DNA of 12,851 nucleotides from JAWXBR01 sp034440235 (lineage in GTDB: Bacteria > Bacteroidota > Ignavibacteria > Kapaibacteriales > Kapaibacteriaceae), in NCBI GenBank assembly GCA_034440235.1, contig JAWXBR010000044.1, positions 1 to 12,851 on the forward strand, written 5' to 3'. The notes beneath the pieces are model-generated. The model saw nothing but the letters and a program-made list of their open reading frames with translations, was not told where the DNA came from and did no database searches. Positions 1 through 7,557 of the stretch are shown piece after piece. Positions within the stretch are counted from its first letter, which is position 1; every line of letters begins with the position of its first letter. The position numbers were made by a program, and so were the translations under genes.

Positions 1-1350
1 CGACGAGTTCTTCACTACGGCCGTGACGTCAACGTTAGTAACAGGATTCAGACCAACGTTCTGAATCTGCGCTGCAAGAGGCAGATTGATGTTGATTGGG
101 TTTTTCTTTGGTACTGGCTGCGGCGAGCGGATACCCGATAGCGCGACATCATTCGGAAAGGCAACGATAAATGCTTTACGCCATGAGGAGACACCACAGG
201 AAGAAGTAAAATCAACTTCCACACGATAGGCACCGCCAACAGCAGATGCAAGGTTTAGGTCGCCATTCGCACTGGCATAGATACCAGATGCTTCACCAAA
301 CGTGTACGTATAAGATCCGCCTGTTGCAGCTGTATGGTTGATCGTTGAGCTGCCACCACTAAGGGCTTGGTAGACCGTATTGGTTGCTGGCAGTGGTCCA
401 ACAATACGATAGTTGAACGAGTAGCTCGCACCCGCTGACTGGAAGAATGTAATCGATGGCTTTGGATGCAGTGCATCGCTGCCATTATAGACGTCACCCG
501 CCTTTGTAATGCGGCGTGGGTCTACTTCGTCTGGGAAGGATTGTGTTACACCAGTTTCCGATTTGAAACGGACAAGTGGACGGAATGCCTTGTACTCGTT
601 TATATAGGTGACCCAGCTATAGCTGTACATGTAAGCGATGTATGGACCATATGCTGGCGTGCAGGTTGGCGTACCGTTGAATGCATAACCATAGGCGAAC
701 AAATACGGATACTGACCAGTGTAGTTAAACGGCGGATTGGGCGGACGTACATGTGTTAGCAAGTACTGCGATCCAAGCTGATTGTATGTGTAGTTACCCG
801 TACGATTCAAGCGGCACAGATTTACAACCAAATTGCTGGTACCATCCCACGTGAAATTTGTCTGGAATGGCCAATCAACCCATGTCGAGTCATTTAATGC
901 AATGGGGTTCAGAGTGAATGCAGGATTGTTATATACCTGCGTCAAGCCCGTTTGCCACGTATTAAGGAACGTTGTGGTGGCCGGTACTTGTTTAAGAGAT
1001 ATCGTAATATCCATGTCAAATCTGATGGCACGCACAAACCGGTATGCCATGGACGAAATTGGTCCAGCGCACATGCCTGCTGCACGCATGTCTGCGGCAG
1101 TTACGATATACTGCTGACGATAGCTCGTCATGTAATCGTATGAGAAGTAGTTCCAGTCAGAGAAGTAGTAGTATTCGTTCGGGTAGTTATACACGTATGA
1201 ATACGATGGTACTGTCTGCTGGCCTGCGCCTACAAAACCGTTAACGACATAAGTCTGCTGAGCAACAAGTGTTGCCGAGCAGGCTATCATTAATACAACG
1301 GCCAATGTAGCGAGTCGGCCACCCAAATGGGTAAGTTTCGACGCTTTCAT
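1..1350 (-). CDS. Secreted Tyr-rich surface protein with WDGTSNL motif (partial)
   Basis: The frame is open from ATG at 1350 to the left edge: 450 codons, no stop, 3' end missing. Residues 1-30 form a Sec signal peptide: Lys/Arg n-region, hydrophobic core at about 13-29, and likely cleavage after LVA at 30. Residues 50-81 carry 12 tyrosines. Residues about 83-182 resemble a module seen in many secreted Bacteroidota proteins: a G-P-I-x-S turn followed by a strand ending in FTWDGTSNLVV at 166-176. The visible C-terminal end (NVGLNPVTNVDVTAVV) looks like the first strand of a CARDB/Ig-like domain, so more Ig-like repeats and perhaps a sorting domain probably follow outside the window. Cell-surface or secreted structural or adhesive role is inference. 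No strong Shine-Dalgarno precedes the ATG. It lies downstream of the FG-GAP gene on the same strand, 296 bases away. Confident as a gene, not in function. Confidence 0.88.
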   Translation of the reverse strand, partial: MKASKLTHLGGRLATLAVVLMIACSATLVAQQTYVVNGFVGAGQQTVPSYSYVYNYPNEYYYFSDWNYFSYDYMTSYRQQYIVTAADMRAAGMCAGPISSMAYRFVRAIRFDMDITISLKQVPATTTFLNTWQTGLTQVYNNPAFTLNPIALNDSTWVDWPFQTNFTWDGTSNLVVNLCRLNRTGNYTYNQLGSQYLLTHVRPPNPPFNYTGQYPYLFAYGYAFNGTPTCTPAYGPYIAYMYSYSWVTYINEYKAFRPLVRFKSETGVTQSFPDEVDPRRITKAGDVYNGSDALHPKPSITFFQSAGASYSFNYRIVGPLPATNTVYQALSGGSSTINHTAATGGSYTYTFGEASGIYASANGDLNLASAVGGAYRVEVDFTSSCGVSSWRKAFIVAFPNDVALSGIRSPQPVPKKNPININLPLAAQIQNVGLNPVTNVDVTAVVKNSS

Positions 1351-1646
1351 GGAAGTTCCCAGAAAATTGAAATGTTGGTTGATAATTGTGCCAGTTGATA
1401 ATTCATTTGAAAATCGTGTCTAGATCACAGCCGACATAGAGTAGCCGTGGTAAAATCGCAGTCCTATTGTAAACGCTGACCTCTTTGACTGTAACCGCAA
1501 ATGCAATCGTAGTCGTGAACCTGTTCGTTACAACCTCTTTAAGATACGACTCCTAGAAGTATCAATAAAGCCACAATGTGCGAGGGCGCGTTGAAGCGGT
1601 ATGACTGCGAGGTTAAATCGTTGTTACCAAACGCGTCAAAAAAAGA
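1351..1646. other. Intergenic region upstream of the surface-protein gene
   Basis: This 296-base gap lies between the stop of the FG-GAP/UnbV gene and the start of the surface-protein gene, both on the minus strand. It should hold a terminator for the first and a promoter for the second. I see no clear hairpin plus T-run and no good TAnnTTTG box on the minus strand. It does hold a direct repeat (1378-1403) and a copy (1475-1486) of the ribosome-binding segment found before the FG-GAP gene. No convincing ORF. Confidence 0.5.
1378..1403. repeat. 10-base direct repeat upstream of surface-protein gene
   Basis: GTTGATAATT occurs at 1378-1387 and again at 1394-1403, 16 bases apart start to start. 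The copies sit 28 to 53 bases upstream of the ATG at 1350, in the promoter-proximal zone. A regulator-binding role is possible but unproven; AT-rich ten-base repeats can occur by chance. Confidence 0.4.
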
Positions 1647-4600
1647 TTATTTAGTTGCTGGAGAGGGGAAAACCTTCACCAACAGCGCTTTTGAAGGAAC
1701 GACCAGATTACAGCTAGACTGGCTCCTGTAGCCACTTCCGCAGTATAATTCGATGCGACGACTGCTTCCGCCAAGATCCACGATAGCGTGTGTTACTCGC
1801 GAAGGGTCGGCTTGTATCACTCGTATAGAGGATGGTTCCGAGAGGATGAAGGACTCAGAAATACCATTATTTACTGATGTCGCAAGAATTACAGGTGTGT
1901 TGGTGTTTCCTGGGTTCTTAATAACTACTAAGCCCCTTGTATCATACGGACTTGTGAAGCCAGATGCCGACGTGCTGAGCGGTTCGAAGCCCCCTCGGCC
2001 GTCGCCAGACAGGACGAGCCCCTTGCCCGCATCATATCGGACAACATCGTCCTCGGCGCCATACATATTGCCACACACGACCAGATCGATGTTATTGTCG
2101 GCATTGATGTCGAGAAACTCGACGCCAAGCACAGGTGCAATCTGACAGAGATCGGGTAGCGGCTTGAGCGTAAATCGACCTTTCCCATCATTGATAAGCA
2201 CCATCGAACGCATTTCGATGGCACGCTTGTGCATGGATGTATCAAGCTGACCCTGGTCTAGGATGTCTTCAATTGTCGCCTTTGCAAAGCCATTGTACTC
2301 GTTGAATCGACGATTTAGTGTCGGCATCTGCGCGAAGATCTTTGGACGATCGCGTACAAGACGACGTTTGCCTTCGTTCGTATAAACGATGAGTGCATCG
2401 GTGCTGCCATTGTCATCGAAGTCGCCCGAATACAATTCGATTGGTGACGCCGGACTTCCCTGATAACGGGTATTCATACCGATGTTACCTGCTACATAGT
2501 CGATGTCGCCATCGTTATCGATATCTGCGCCATTGAGACTATACCACCATCCACAAGTGCTATCGAGTCCGCTTATTGTAGTATTGTTTACGAAATGTCC
2601 GCTCACATTCCGAAACACCGTTAGAGGCATCCACTCGCCCGCCACCATAAGGTCTATAAAGCCATCAGCATCTATATCGGTCCATAGCGCCGCCCTCAAC
2701 ATTCCAATATTTTTTACATCTGGTATGCGCACGTCTGTCACATCGGTAAACGAACCCTTGCCATCGTTCTCGAGGAGATACGACTGCGCGGCAAGTGGAT
2801 ACTGGTCGGTCTTTACACCCCCACCAATGAACAAGTCGACGTCGCCATCGTTATCGAAGTCGCATGCATTAAGTGTTGTTGCATTCGTACGTACACGCGA
2901 GGGCTCTCTTGTGCTACGCGTGAATTGTCCGACGCCATCATTCAAATAAATTCGCAGCCCGCGTTCGGGTGCATCCTCGTCGTACTCTCCACCGCCACCT
3001 GCCACAACGAGATCGCGATCACCATCACCATCGACGTCTACGAGAAGCATTGCCTGGTCTTCATAGGTAGAGTCTTTGGCAAGGGTCGGCTGCGCCATGG
3101 GGCTGAAGAAAGCTCCTGTGTCGGGCGTCGTGCTACCTGCATTCTTCGTGCTGCCCGCACTTAAAGATTTTTGAATGTAGTACGCGCGGTTGTACCCCTT
3201 CGAAGCACCGTAGACGACGTCGTCGAGTCCGTCGCCTGTGATGTCGCCGACCGCAACGGACGGACCTCCCCACGACATACGCGTGGGCATAAGTCGGTAT
3301 CGCTTGAAGTCGTCGAAATAGTTTTCGTGGTGTACGTAACCGAGACCAGAGGTTGTTGTTACGTTCTTAAACTTTGCATGTATGTCGCTGGGTGGTGCAA
3401 ACGGCGAGCCCCCGGCTTTGAGCCCCATACTATGGGTAAAGGTGAGCTCAGCACCAGCTGGCACGCGGGTGCGTACGTCAATACGTCCGTCGGGCCACTG
3501 CGCAATAATCGAGTCGGCGGCCGATATATTTTTAGTGGAGCCCTTTGGTGAGTCTGCATTCGGCGCATGACCAAGTGCAACGAGTATGGTTGCGTCCATC
3601 GACGACTGGTATCCACGCACTGGGTACTGCTCGAAGTACTGACGTGTTTTGCCAGCAACAACTCTAATCTTCGTACCGATGCCAGTTGGATTGCCCTTCG
3701 TTCCTTTGAGACGGATACGAATTGCTTTAGTACCGCCTCGCTCTACCGTGGTATTACGATAGATGAATTGTTCACGATCGAGATTTGCTACAACGAGATC
3801 TAAGTCGCCATCGTTATCGAGATCTGCGTATGCGGCACCCTTCGAGGCACTAGTATCGGCAATACCCCATGCTGAGCTGACATTAGCAAAAGTTATATCT
3901 CCATCGTTGCGAAACATGAAATTCGGTTCGCGCAGAAAATTTGGTTTCGGCATCGTCTCGGTTAATCGGCTGATATTATAGACATAGTCTTGATTCGAAA
4001 TGTCGTCCATGTAGCCATTTGCTATGAAGATGTCTTTGCGTCCATCATTATCGAAGTCGGCCATCAAACACGCCCAGCTCCAATCAGTTGCAGCAAGGCC
4101 TGCATGATACCCAACATCGCTGAAGCCGCTTGAGCCGCGGTTTACCTGCAGCATGTTGCGCGTTACCTGGTTAGAGTCGTACGTGGGATTGTAAATGGAC
4201 ATATCCCCGCTCGTTCCAGAGTTCGTAATACGACGCAGGTGGTTCGACGGCAGCATGTCTGTTGTGAGAATGTCTGGCAAGCCATCGTTGTTAAAGTCGG
4301 CGATGTCGCAACCCATGCTAAACGTCGAAAAACGTCGAATGAGCTTGTTTTGCACAGCGCTGAATGTGCCGTTGCGATTGTTGAGATAGATAATATCAGA
4401 AGCGTTAAAATCGTTCGCTATATACAAATCTGCATAACCATCAAGGTTGATGTCGGCAGCAGTAGCAGAGAGTCCCATCCCAAAATCTTCGATACCTGCA
4501 GCTTTTGATACGTCGGCGAACGTGCCATTGCCGTTGTTGTGATAGAGGTAGTCTGTGCGTCCACGCTGACGCGATTGTGCTGCAGTTAATCGTGATGAGT

Positions 4601-5312
4601 CAGACGACACTTGCTTGCCCGCTTCGACGCGCTGTCTGAAGTCGGAGTACACACATAGGTAGCAATCGAGTTTGTCGTCGTTGTCGTAGTCGAAGAACAC
4701 CGCATGCACCGTCTCATCATTCAAGGCGAGTCCGTACGCTTGTGCCTGTTCTGAGAACCTTCCTTTACCTTCATTTACTAGCAGTCTGCATGCGTGTTGC
4801 CAGCGCGCAAGGAACACATCGAGTTTGCCATCGCCGTTTATGTCGACAATGGTTACGCCCGTGCTATACACTAACGAGTCAGCTGGAATGCCAATCGCTG
4901 GCGTGATATCCGTAAAGCGCATGTCGCCATCGTTTCGATAAAACGCAACACCGCTCCACGAAGAAAAAACGAGGTCCGGACGTCCATCGCCCGTGATATC
5001 CCCAGTAGCAACACCACACCCCGGCACCATAAAGTTGATGAGCTTTACATCGAGCGTAGTCTTTGGCAGTCTAAGGGTGTCTTGTTTGAATTGGACACCA
5101 GTTCTCTCAGGGGTAAGGCGCTCGAAAAGGGGCTGGGTGCTATGAGAGACTCGTGAAGCATGAGAGCCTTGTGCAACAAGAGAGCCTTGTGCAACAAGAG
5201 AGCCTTGCGCAACAAGAGAGCCTTGTGCAACAAGAGAGCCTTGCGCAACAATAGAGCCTTGCGCAACGAACAGCGCAACAAGACTCACGAAGCACATACG
5301 AATACATATCAC
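1647..5312 (-). CDS. Secreted FG-GAP/VCBS repeat protein with UnbV/ASPIC domain
   Basis: A 1221-residue exported protein. I place the start at GTG 5312 because AGAGGT lies 5 bases upstream and the first residues form a short signal peptide (MICIRMCFVSLVALFVA). An in-frame TTG further upstream falls inside a tRNA gene. Residues 16-50 are six copies of VAQGS. Two beta-propeller blocks follow, at about 100-516 and 681-1116, with some 14 Asp-rich calcium-loop motifs of the D-x-[DNT]-x-D/N-G type (for example DINGDGKLD, DFDNDGRKD, DVDGDGDRD). Between them, at about 530-626, lies a UnbV/ASPIC-type domain (RIRLKG, GIGTKIRVV, QWPDGRID). This architecture belongs to the large CRTAC1/VCBS family of the FCB group. 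Propellers suggest protein or glycan binding; no catalytic residues are evident. The tail ends in KVFPSPATK, without a recognisable full sorting domain. tRNA-Leu lies immediately upstream, suggesting a shared transcript. Function unknown. Confidence 0.93.
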   Translation of the reverse strand: MICIRMCFVSLVALFVAQGSIVAQGSLVAQGSLVAQGSLVAQGSLVAQGSHASRVSHSTQPLFERLTPERTGVQFKQDTLRLPKTTLDVKLINFMVPGCGVATGDITGDGRPDLVFSSWSGVAFYRNDGDMRFTDITPAIGIPADSLVYSTGVTIVDINGDGKLDVFLARWQHACRLLVNEGKGRFSEQAQAYGLALNDETVHAVFFDYDNDDKLDCYLCVYSDFRQRVEAGKQVSSDSSRLTAAQSRQRGRTDYLYHNNGNGTFADVSKAAGIEDFGMGLSATAADINLDGYADLYIANDFNASDIIYLNNRNGTFSAVQNKLIRRFSTFSMGCDIADFNNDGLPDILTTDMLPSNHLRRITNSGTSGDMSIYNPTYDSNQVTRNMLQVNRGSSGFSDVGYHAGLAATDWSWACLMADFDNDGRKDIFIANGYMDDISNQDYVYNISRLTETMPKPNFLREPNFMFRNDGDITFANVSSAWGIADTSASKGAAYADLDNDGDLDLVVANLDREQFIYRNTTVERGGTKAIRIRLKGTKGNPTGIGTKIRVVAGKTRQYFEQYPVRGYQSSMDATILVALGHAPNADSPKGSTKNISAADSIIAQWPDGRIDVRTRVPAGAELTFTHSMGLKAGGSPFAPPSDIHAKFKNVTTTSGLGYVHHENYFDDFKRYRLMPTRMSWGGPSVAVGDITGDGLDDVVYGASKGYNRAYYIQKSLSAGSTKNAGSTTPDTGAFFSPMAQPTLAKDSTYEDQAMLLVDVDGDGDRDLVVAGGGGEYDEDAPERGLRIYLNDGVGQFTRSTREPSRVRTNATTLNACDFDNDGDVDLFIGGGVKTDQYPLAAQSYLLENDGKGSFTDVTDVRIPDVKNIGMLRAALWTDIDADGFIDLMVAGEWMPLTVFRNVSGHFVNNTTISGLDSTCGWWYSLNGADIDNDGDIDYVAGNIGMNTRYQGSPASPIELYSGDFDDNGSTDALIVYTNEGKRRLVRDRPKIFAQMPTLNRRFNEYNGFAKATIEDILDQGQLDTSMHKRAIEMRSMVLINDGKGRFTLKPLPDLCQIAPVLGVEFLDINADNNIDLVVCGNMYGAEDDVVRYDAGKGLVLSGDGRGGFEPLSTSASGFTSPYDTRGLVVIKNPGNTNTPVILATSVNNGISESFILSEPSSIRVIQADPSRVTHAIVDLGGSSRRIELYCGSGYRSQSSCNLVVPSKALLVKVFPSPATK
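5163..5267 (-). repeat. 18-base in-frame tandem repeat, six VAQGS units
   Basis: Six copies of a unit encoding VAQGS plus one spacer residue (Ile, then Leu four times, with His after the last). The period is 18 bases and the copies are nearly identical, with C/T variation at one position. The first copy spans the predicted signal-peptidase site of the FG-GAP protein (LFVA, then QGS). Copy-number change would keep the frame, so it would alter length rather than switch the gene off. Confidence 0.95.
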
Positions 5313-5317
5313 TGCTG

Positions 5318-5323
5318 ACCTCT
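5318..5323 (-). promoter_or_regulatory. Shine-Dalgarno site deciding the FG-GAP protein start
   Basis: The minus strand reads AAAGAGGTCAGCA before GTG at 5312, placing AGAGGT 5 bases from the start codon. It is the only strong ribosome-binding site I see in the window. It selects GTG 5312 over ATG 5297, which would give a signal peptide without a positive n-region. Confidence 0.65.
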
Positions 5324-5330
5324 TTAAATG

Positions 5331-5416
5331 TGCTTGGGGCGGGGCTTGAACCCGCACGTCCCTTACGGAACACGGGATTTTAAGTCCCGTGCGTCTGCCA
5401 ATTTCGCCACCCAAGC
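5331..5416 (-). tRNA. tRNA-Leu (anticodon UAA)
   Basis: An 86-base cloverleaf on the minus strand. Acceptor stem GCTTGGG pairs fully with CCCAAGC, discriminator A at 5331. The D region is the class II type (TGGCGAAATTGGCAGACGC). The anticodon stem CGGGA/TCCCG encloses CTTAAAA, anticodon TAA. A long variable arm follows, then T arm GCGGG-TTCAAGC-CCCGC. CCA is not encoded. The FG-GAP protein start lies 18 bases beyond its 3' end. Confidence 0.96.
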
Positions 5417-5432
5417 ATCTTATACAACACTC

Positions 5433-5460
5433 TATCTAAAGCACACTATTTCTCGATCAA
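5433..5460 (-). promoter_or_regulatory. Possible sigma70-like promoter for tRNA-Leu
   Basis: On the minus strand TTGATC (5460-5455) and TAGATA (5438-5433) are separated by 16 bases, and the hexamer nearer the gene ends 16 bases before the tRNA 5' end. Position fits a short leader, but the hexamers are imperfect and other genes here use a TAnnTTTG box. Weak call. Confidence 0.3.
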
Positions 5461-5491
5461 TGCGCCTATGATTATCGTTTCGATCTGAAAT

Positions 5492-6118
5492 TTACGGTTC
5501 TCGGCGCATTCGTACACGAACGATTTCGACGACCGCCGGAATAATACTCACAACAATGATGGCAAGCACAACAAGTGTGAAGTTGTTCTTGACAATTGGC
5601 TGCTGGGCAAACAAATAGCCGAGCATCGAAAACGAGCCGACCCAAAGCGCAGCACCAACGACATTATACAAGAAAAATTTACCATACGTCATCGAGCCAA
5701 TGCCTGCCACAAACGGCGCAAACGTGCGCACAATGGGCATAAAGCGCGCAAGAATAATTGTCTTTCCGCCATACCGCTCATAAAACGCATGTGCCCTGTC
5801 GAGATGCTTGCGGTTCAGAAACTTCGATGTGGTACTTGTAAACAGTTTTTCGCCCACACGTTTACCGATTGCATAATTCAGTGAGTCGCCGAGCACTGCG
5901 GCAACAAACAGCAGAATCATCAGCAAGCCAACATCAAGGTTTCCAAGTGAGCACAATGCACCCGCAGCAAACAGCAAGGAGTCGCCGGGCAGCAACGGTG
6001 CTACTACAAGGCCCGTCTCAGCAAAAATGATCAAGAACAAAATCGCATACGTCCACACTCCATACGTGCTTGTTATTGCCGCGAGGTGTTTGTCTATATG
6101 CAGGATAAAATCAAACAT
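5492..6118 (-). CDS. DedA-family membrane protein (putative lipid flippase)
   Basis: A 208-residue integral membrane protein of the DedA/SNARE-associated family, full length. Signatures: FAETGLVVAPLLPGDSLLF at 32-50, GDSLNYAIGKRVG at 77-89, and YGGKTIILARFMPIVRTFAP at 116-135. E34, D46, R125 and R131 have the same spacing as the essential E39, D51, R130 and R136 of E. coli YqjA, so the protein should be active. Hydrophobic segments lie at about 20-35, 44-58, 63-84, 136-171 and 180-198. Family members are linked to proton-dependent recycling of undecaprenyl phosphate or other polyprenyl/phospholipids across the inner membrane. The start is 21 bases after the murQ stop on the same strand, so co-transcription is likely, and both products serve wall precursor recycling. 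Exact substrate unknown. Confidence 0.93.
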   Translation of the reverse strand: MFDFILHIDKHLAAITSTYGVWTYAILFLIIFAETGLVVAPLLPGDSLLFAAGALCSLGNLDVGLLMILLFVAAVLGDSLNYAIGKRVGEKLFTSTTSKFLNRKHLDRAHAFYERYGGKTIILARFMPIVRTFAPFVAGIGSMTYGKFFLYNVVGAALWVGSFSMLGYLFAQQPIVKNNFTLVVLAIIVVSIIPAVVEIVRVRMRREP

Positions 6119-6139
6119 GTGTTTCCGTAATGTCTACAG

Positions 6140-7060
6140 TTATGAAGTACCGCGTTCAAGCGCCTTTCGTACAAATCCATCTGCTCGGTTCAAGTGTTCT
6201 GTTGCTTCCGCGAGCGTGCAGTGCAGTGCGGCCATGACAATTGCGGTCTTGACATGTCCGTTTGCTTCGCTCAGCAACCGCTCTGCCTCTTCATACGATA
6301 CATCCGAAGCATTCATCACAATACGTTTTGCACGTTCACGAAGCTTTTCGTTCGTGAGCTGCAAATCCACCATCACATTACCATACGTCTTGCCGATGCG
6401 TACCATCGATGCTGTTGTAATCATGTTTAGTATCATCTTTTGTGCTGTTCCGCTCTTCATACGTGTCGACCCTGTAATTGCTTCGGGTCCGACGTTCGCG
6501 CAGATCAACACATCCACAAAACCCGCATGTTGTTCGACGTGTTCGCGTGCATTTGTCGACACAAACACCGTGGCATGTCCACGTGTATGTGCTTCGCGCA
6601 TTGCCCCCACCACAAACGGGGTACGTCCGCTGGCCGCAATCCCACACACAACATCATGCGCCTTCAACATTTCGCGCATTACTTCGGCTCCGCTTTCTTC
6701 CCTGTCTTCAGCCCCTTCCTGAGACTTAAACATTGCATCGCGTCCGCCCGCAATCACACCCTGCACCATCTCCGGGTCGGTGCCAAACGTCGGTGGCATC
6801 TCCGAGGCATCCACGACGCCCAGGCGCCCACTCGTCCCTGCGCCCACATATATGAGCCTTCCACCCGCCCGAAACGCAGCACTCACCAGCTCTACGGCAG
6901 CCGCCACATTATCGAGCTCGAGGGCCACGGCATCGGCCACCAGCCTGTCTTCGGCGTTAATCAGGGCAACGATTTCGCGGGCCGAAAGCAGGTCAATCTC
7001 GGACGTGTGAGGGTTCACTGCTTCGGTGCTTAGTGCTGCCAACTGCTCAAATAGCGTCAT
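6140..7060 (-). CDS. murQ: N-acetylmuramic acid 6-phosphate etherase
   Basis: MurQ cleaves the lactyl ether of MurNAc-6-phosphate, giving GlcNAc-6-phosphate and D-lactate in cytoplasmic peptidoglycan recycling. The 306-residue product is family length and one SIS-fold domain: sugar-phosphate loop YVGAGTSGRLGVVDASEMPPTFG at about 71-93, GIAASGRTPFVVGA at 140-153, and the GPEAITGSTRMKSGTAQKM signature at 191-209. E87 and E118 lie 31 residues apart, like the catalytic E83 and E114 of E. coli MurQ. I chose ATG 7060, where the family N-terminus (TEAVNP at 12-17) is in normal register; an ATG at 7096 would add 12 atypical residues and lies beyond the promoter box. No MurK, MurP or AnmK gene is nearby to show the sugar source. 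dedA follows 21 bases downstream. Very secure. Confidence 0.97.
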   Translation of the reverse strand: MTLFEQLAALSTEAVNPHTSEIDLLSAREIVALINAEDRLVADAVALELDNVAAAVELVSAAFRAGGRLIYVGAGTSGRLGVVDASEMPPTFGTDPEMVQGVIAGGRDAMFKSQEGAEDREESGAEVMREMLKAHDVVCGIAASGRTPFVVGAMREAHTRGHATVFVSTNAREHVEQHAGFVDVLICANVGPEAITGSTRMKSGTAQKMILNMITTASMVRIGKTYGNVMVDLQLTNEKLRERAKRIVMNASDVSYEEAERLLSEANGHVKTAIVMAALHCTLAEATEHLNRADGFVRKALERGTS

Positions 7061-7064
7061 AGGG

Positions 7065-7072
7065 CAAAGGTA
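7065..7072 (-). promoter_or_regulatory. Bacteroidota-type -7 box of murQ, leaderless transcript
   Basis: The minus strand reads TACCTTTG, an exact TAnnTTTG match, ending 4 bases before ATG 7060. With the usual spacing from this box to the start site, transcription would begin at or next to the A of ATG. No TTG-type -33 element is obvious. Confidence 0.65.
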
Positions 7073-7124
7073 CGGGGCCAAAAGGGTCTGGTGCATAACC
7101 TTTCGTCATTTCCCCAACGATAGT

Positions 7125-7132
7125 TATATTTG
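7125..7132 (+). promoter_or_regulatory. Bacteroidota-type -7 box of rpsT
   Basis: TATATTTG matches TAnnTTTG and lies 38 bases upstream of the rpsT ATG, predicting a leader of about 30 bases. It is divergent from the murQ box within a 110-base intergenic region. The -33 element is not clear. Confidence 0.6.
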
Positions 7133-7170
7133 AAGTTCTAGTATTTCCACGACGACAAGACTCCCAACCG

Positions 7171-7434
7171 ATGGCACATCATAAGTCAGCAATAAAGCGC
7201 ATTCGCACGAACCGTCGCCTCAAGCTTTACAACCGCGTCAACCGCAAGTCATTGCGCGAAGCTGTAAAAGCAGTCCGTGCCTCGACCACGTACGACACAG
7301 CGCGCACAGCACTCAACGAAGCTTTCAGCGTCCTCGACCGAATCGCAGCACGCGGCATCCTGCACAAGAACGCCGTTGCTCACCGCAAGAGCGCACTAAG
7401 TCACTTCGTCAAGGCGCTCGAAAAGAAGGCATAA
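7171..7434 (+). CDS. rpsT: 30S ribosomal protein S20
   Basis: An 87-residue basic protein of full S20 length that binds 16S rRNA in the small subunit body. It starts MAHHKSAIKRIRTNRR, followed by NRVNRKSLREAVKAV at 22-36 and the conserved C-terminal helix HKNAVAHRKSALSHFVKAL at 65-83. No strong Shine-Dalgarno precedes the ATG at 7171. tRNA-Arg begins 42 bases after the stop on the same strand and may share its transcript. Very secure. Confidence 0.98.
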   Translation: MAHHKSAIKRIRTNRRLKLYNRVNRKSLREAVKAVRASTTYDTARTALNEAFSVLDRIAARGILHKNAVAHRKSALSHFVKALEKKA

Positions 7435-7476
7435 CCCCCTTTTCGCGTCGGCACGTCTCCACACAACAATCTACAT

Positions 7477-7550
7477 GCACCCGTAGCTCAACTGGATAGA
7501 GCACCTGACTACGGATCAGGAGGTTTAGAGTTCGAATCTCCACGGGTGTA
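7477..7550 (+). tRNA. tRNA-Arg (anticodon ACG), probable integration site
   Basis: A 74-base cloverleaf: acceptor GCACCCG, D arm GCTC/GAGC, anticodon stem CCTGA/TCAGG around CTACGGA (anticodon ACG), T loop TTCGAAT, discriminator A at 7550. The next bases are CAA, so CCA is not encoded. Two pairs are weak, both involving the 3' half: G1-U72 in the acceptor and an A-C mismatch in the T stem (TAGAG against CTCCA). A tyrosine recombinase begins 192 bases downstream, so the 3' end is a likely attachment site. Confidence 0.95.
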
Positions 7551-7557
7551 CAAACAG

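Noticed and set aside
1270..1290. Lipobox (L-M-I-A-C) making the surface protein a lipoprotein
   Set aside because: Met at -3 is atypical, and the LVA site six residues later is a better signal peptidase I site.
5163..5267. Regular repeat array as a CRISPR
   Set aside because: Units are contiguous 18-base in-frame copies without unique spacers, inside a coding region.
5313..5414. N-terminal extension of the FG-GAP protein from a TTG at 5414
   Set aside because: The extension runs through the whole tRNA-Leu gene and would bury the signal peptide; the SD-supported GTG at 5312 explains the start.
7061..7096. Longer murQ start at ATG 7096
   Set aside because: It adds 12 residues atypical of the family and lies upstream of the TACCTTTG promoter box; ATG 7060 fits family alignment.
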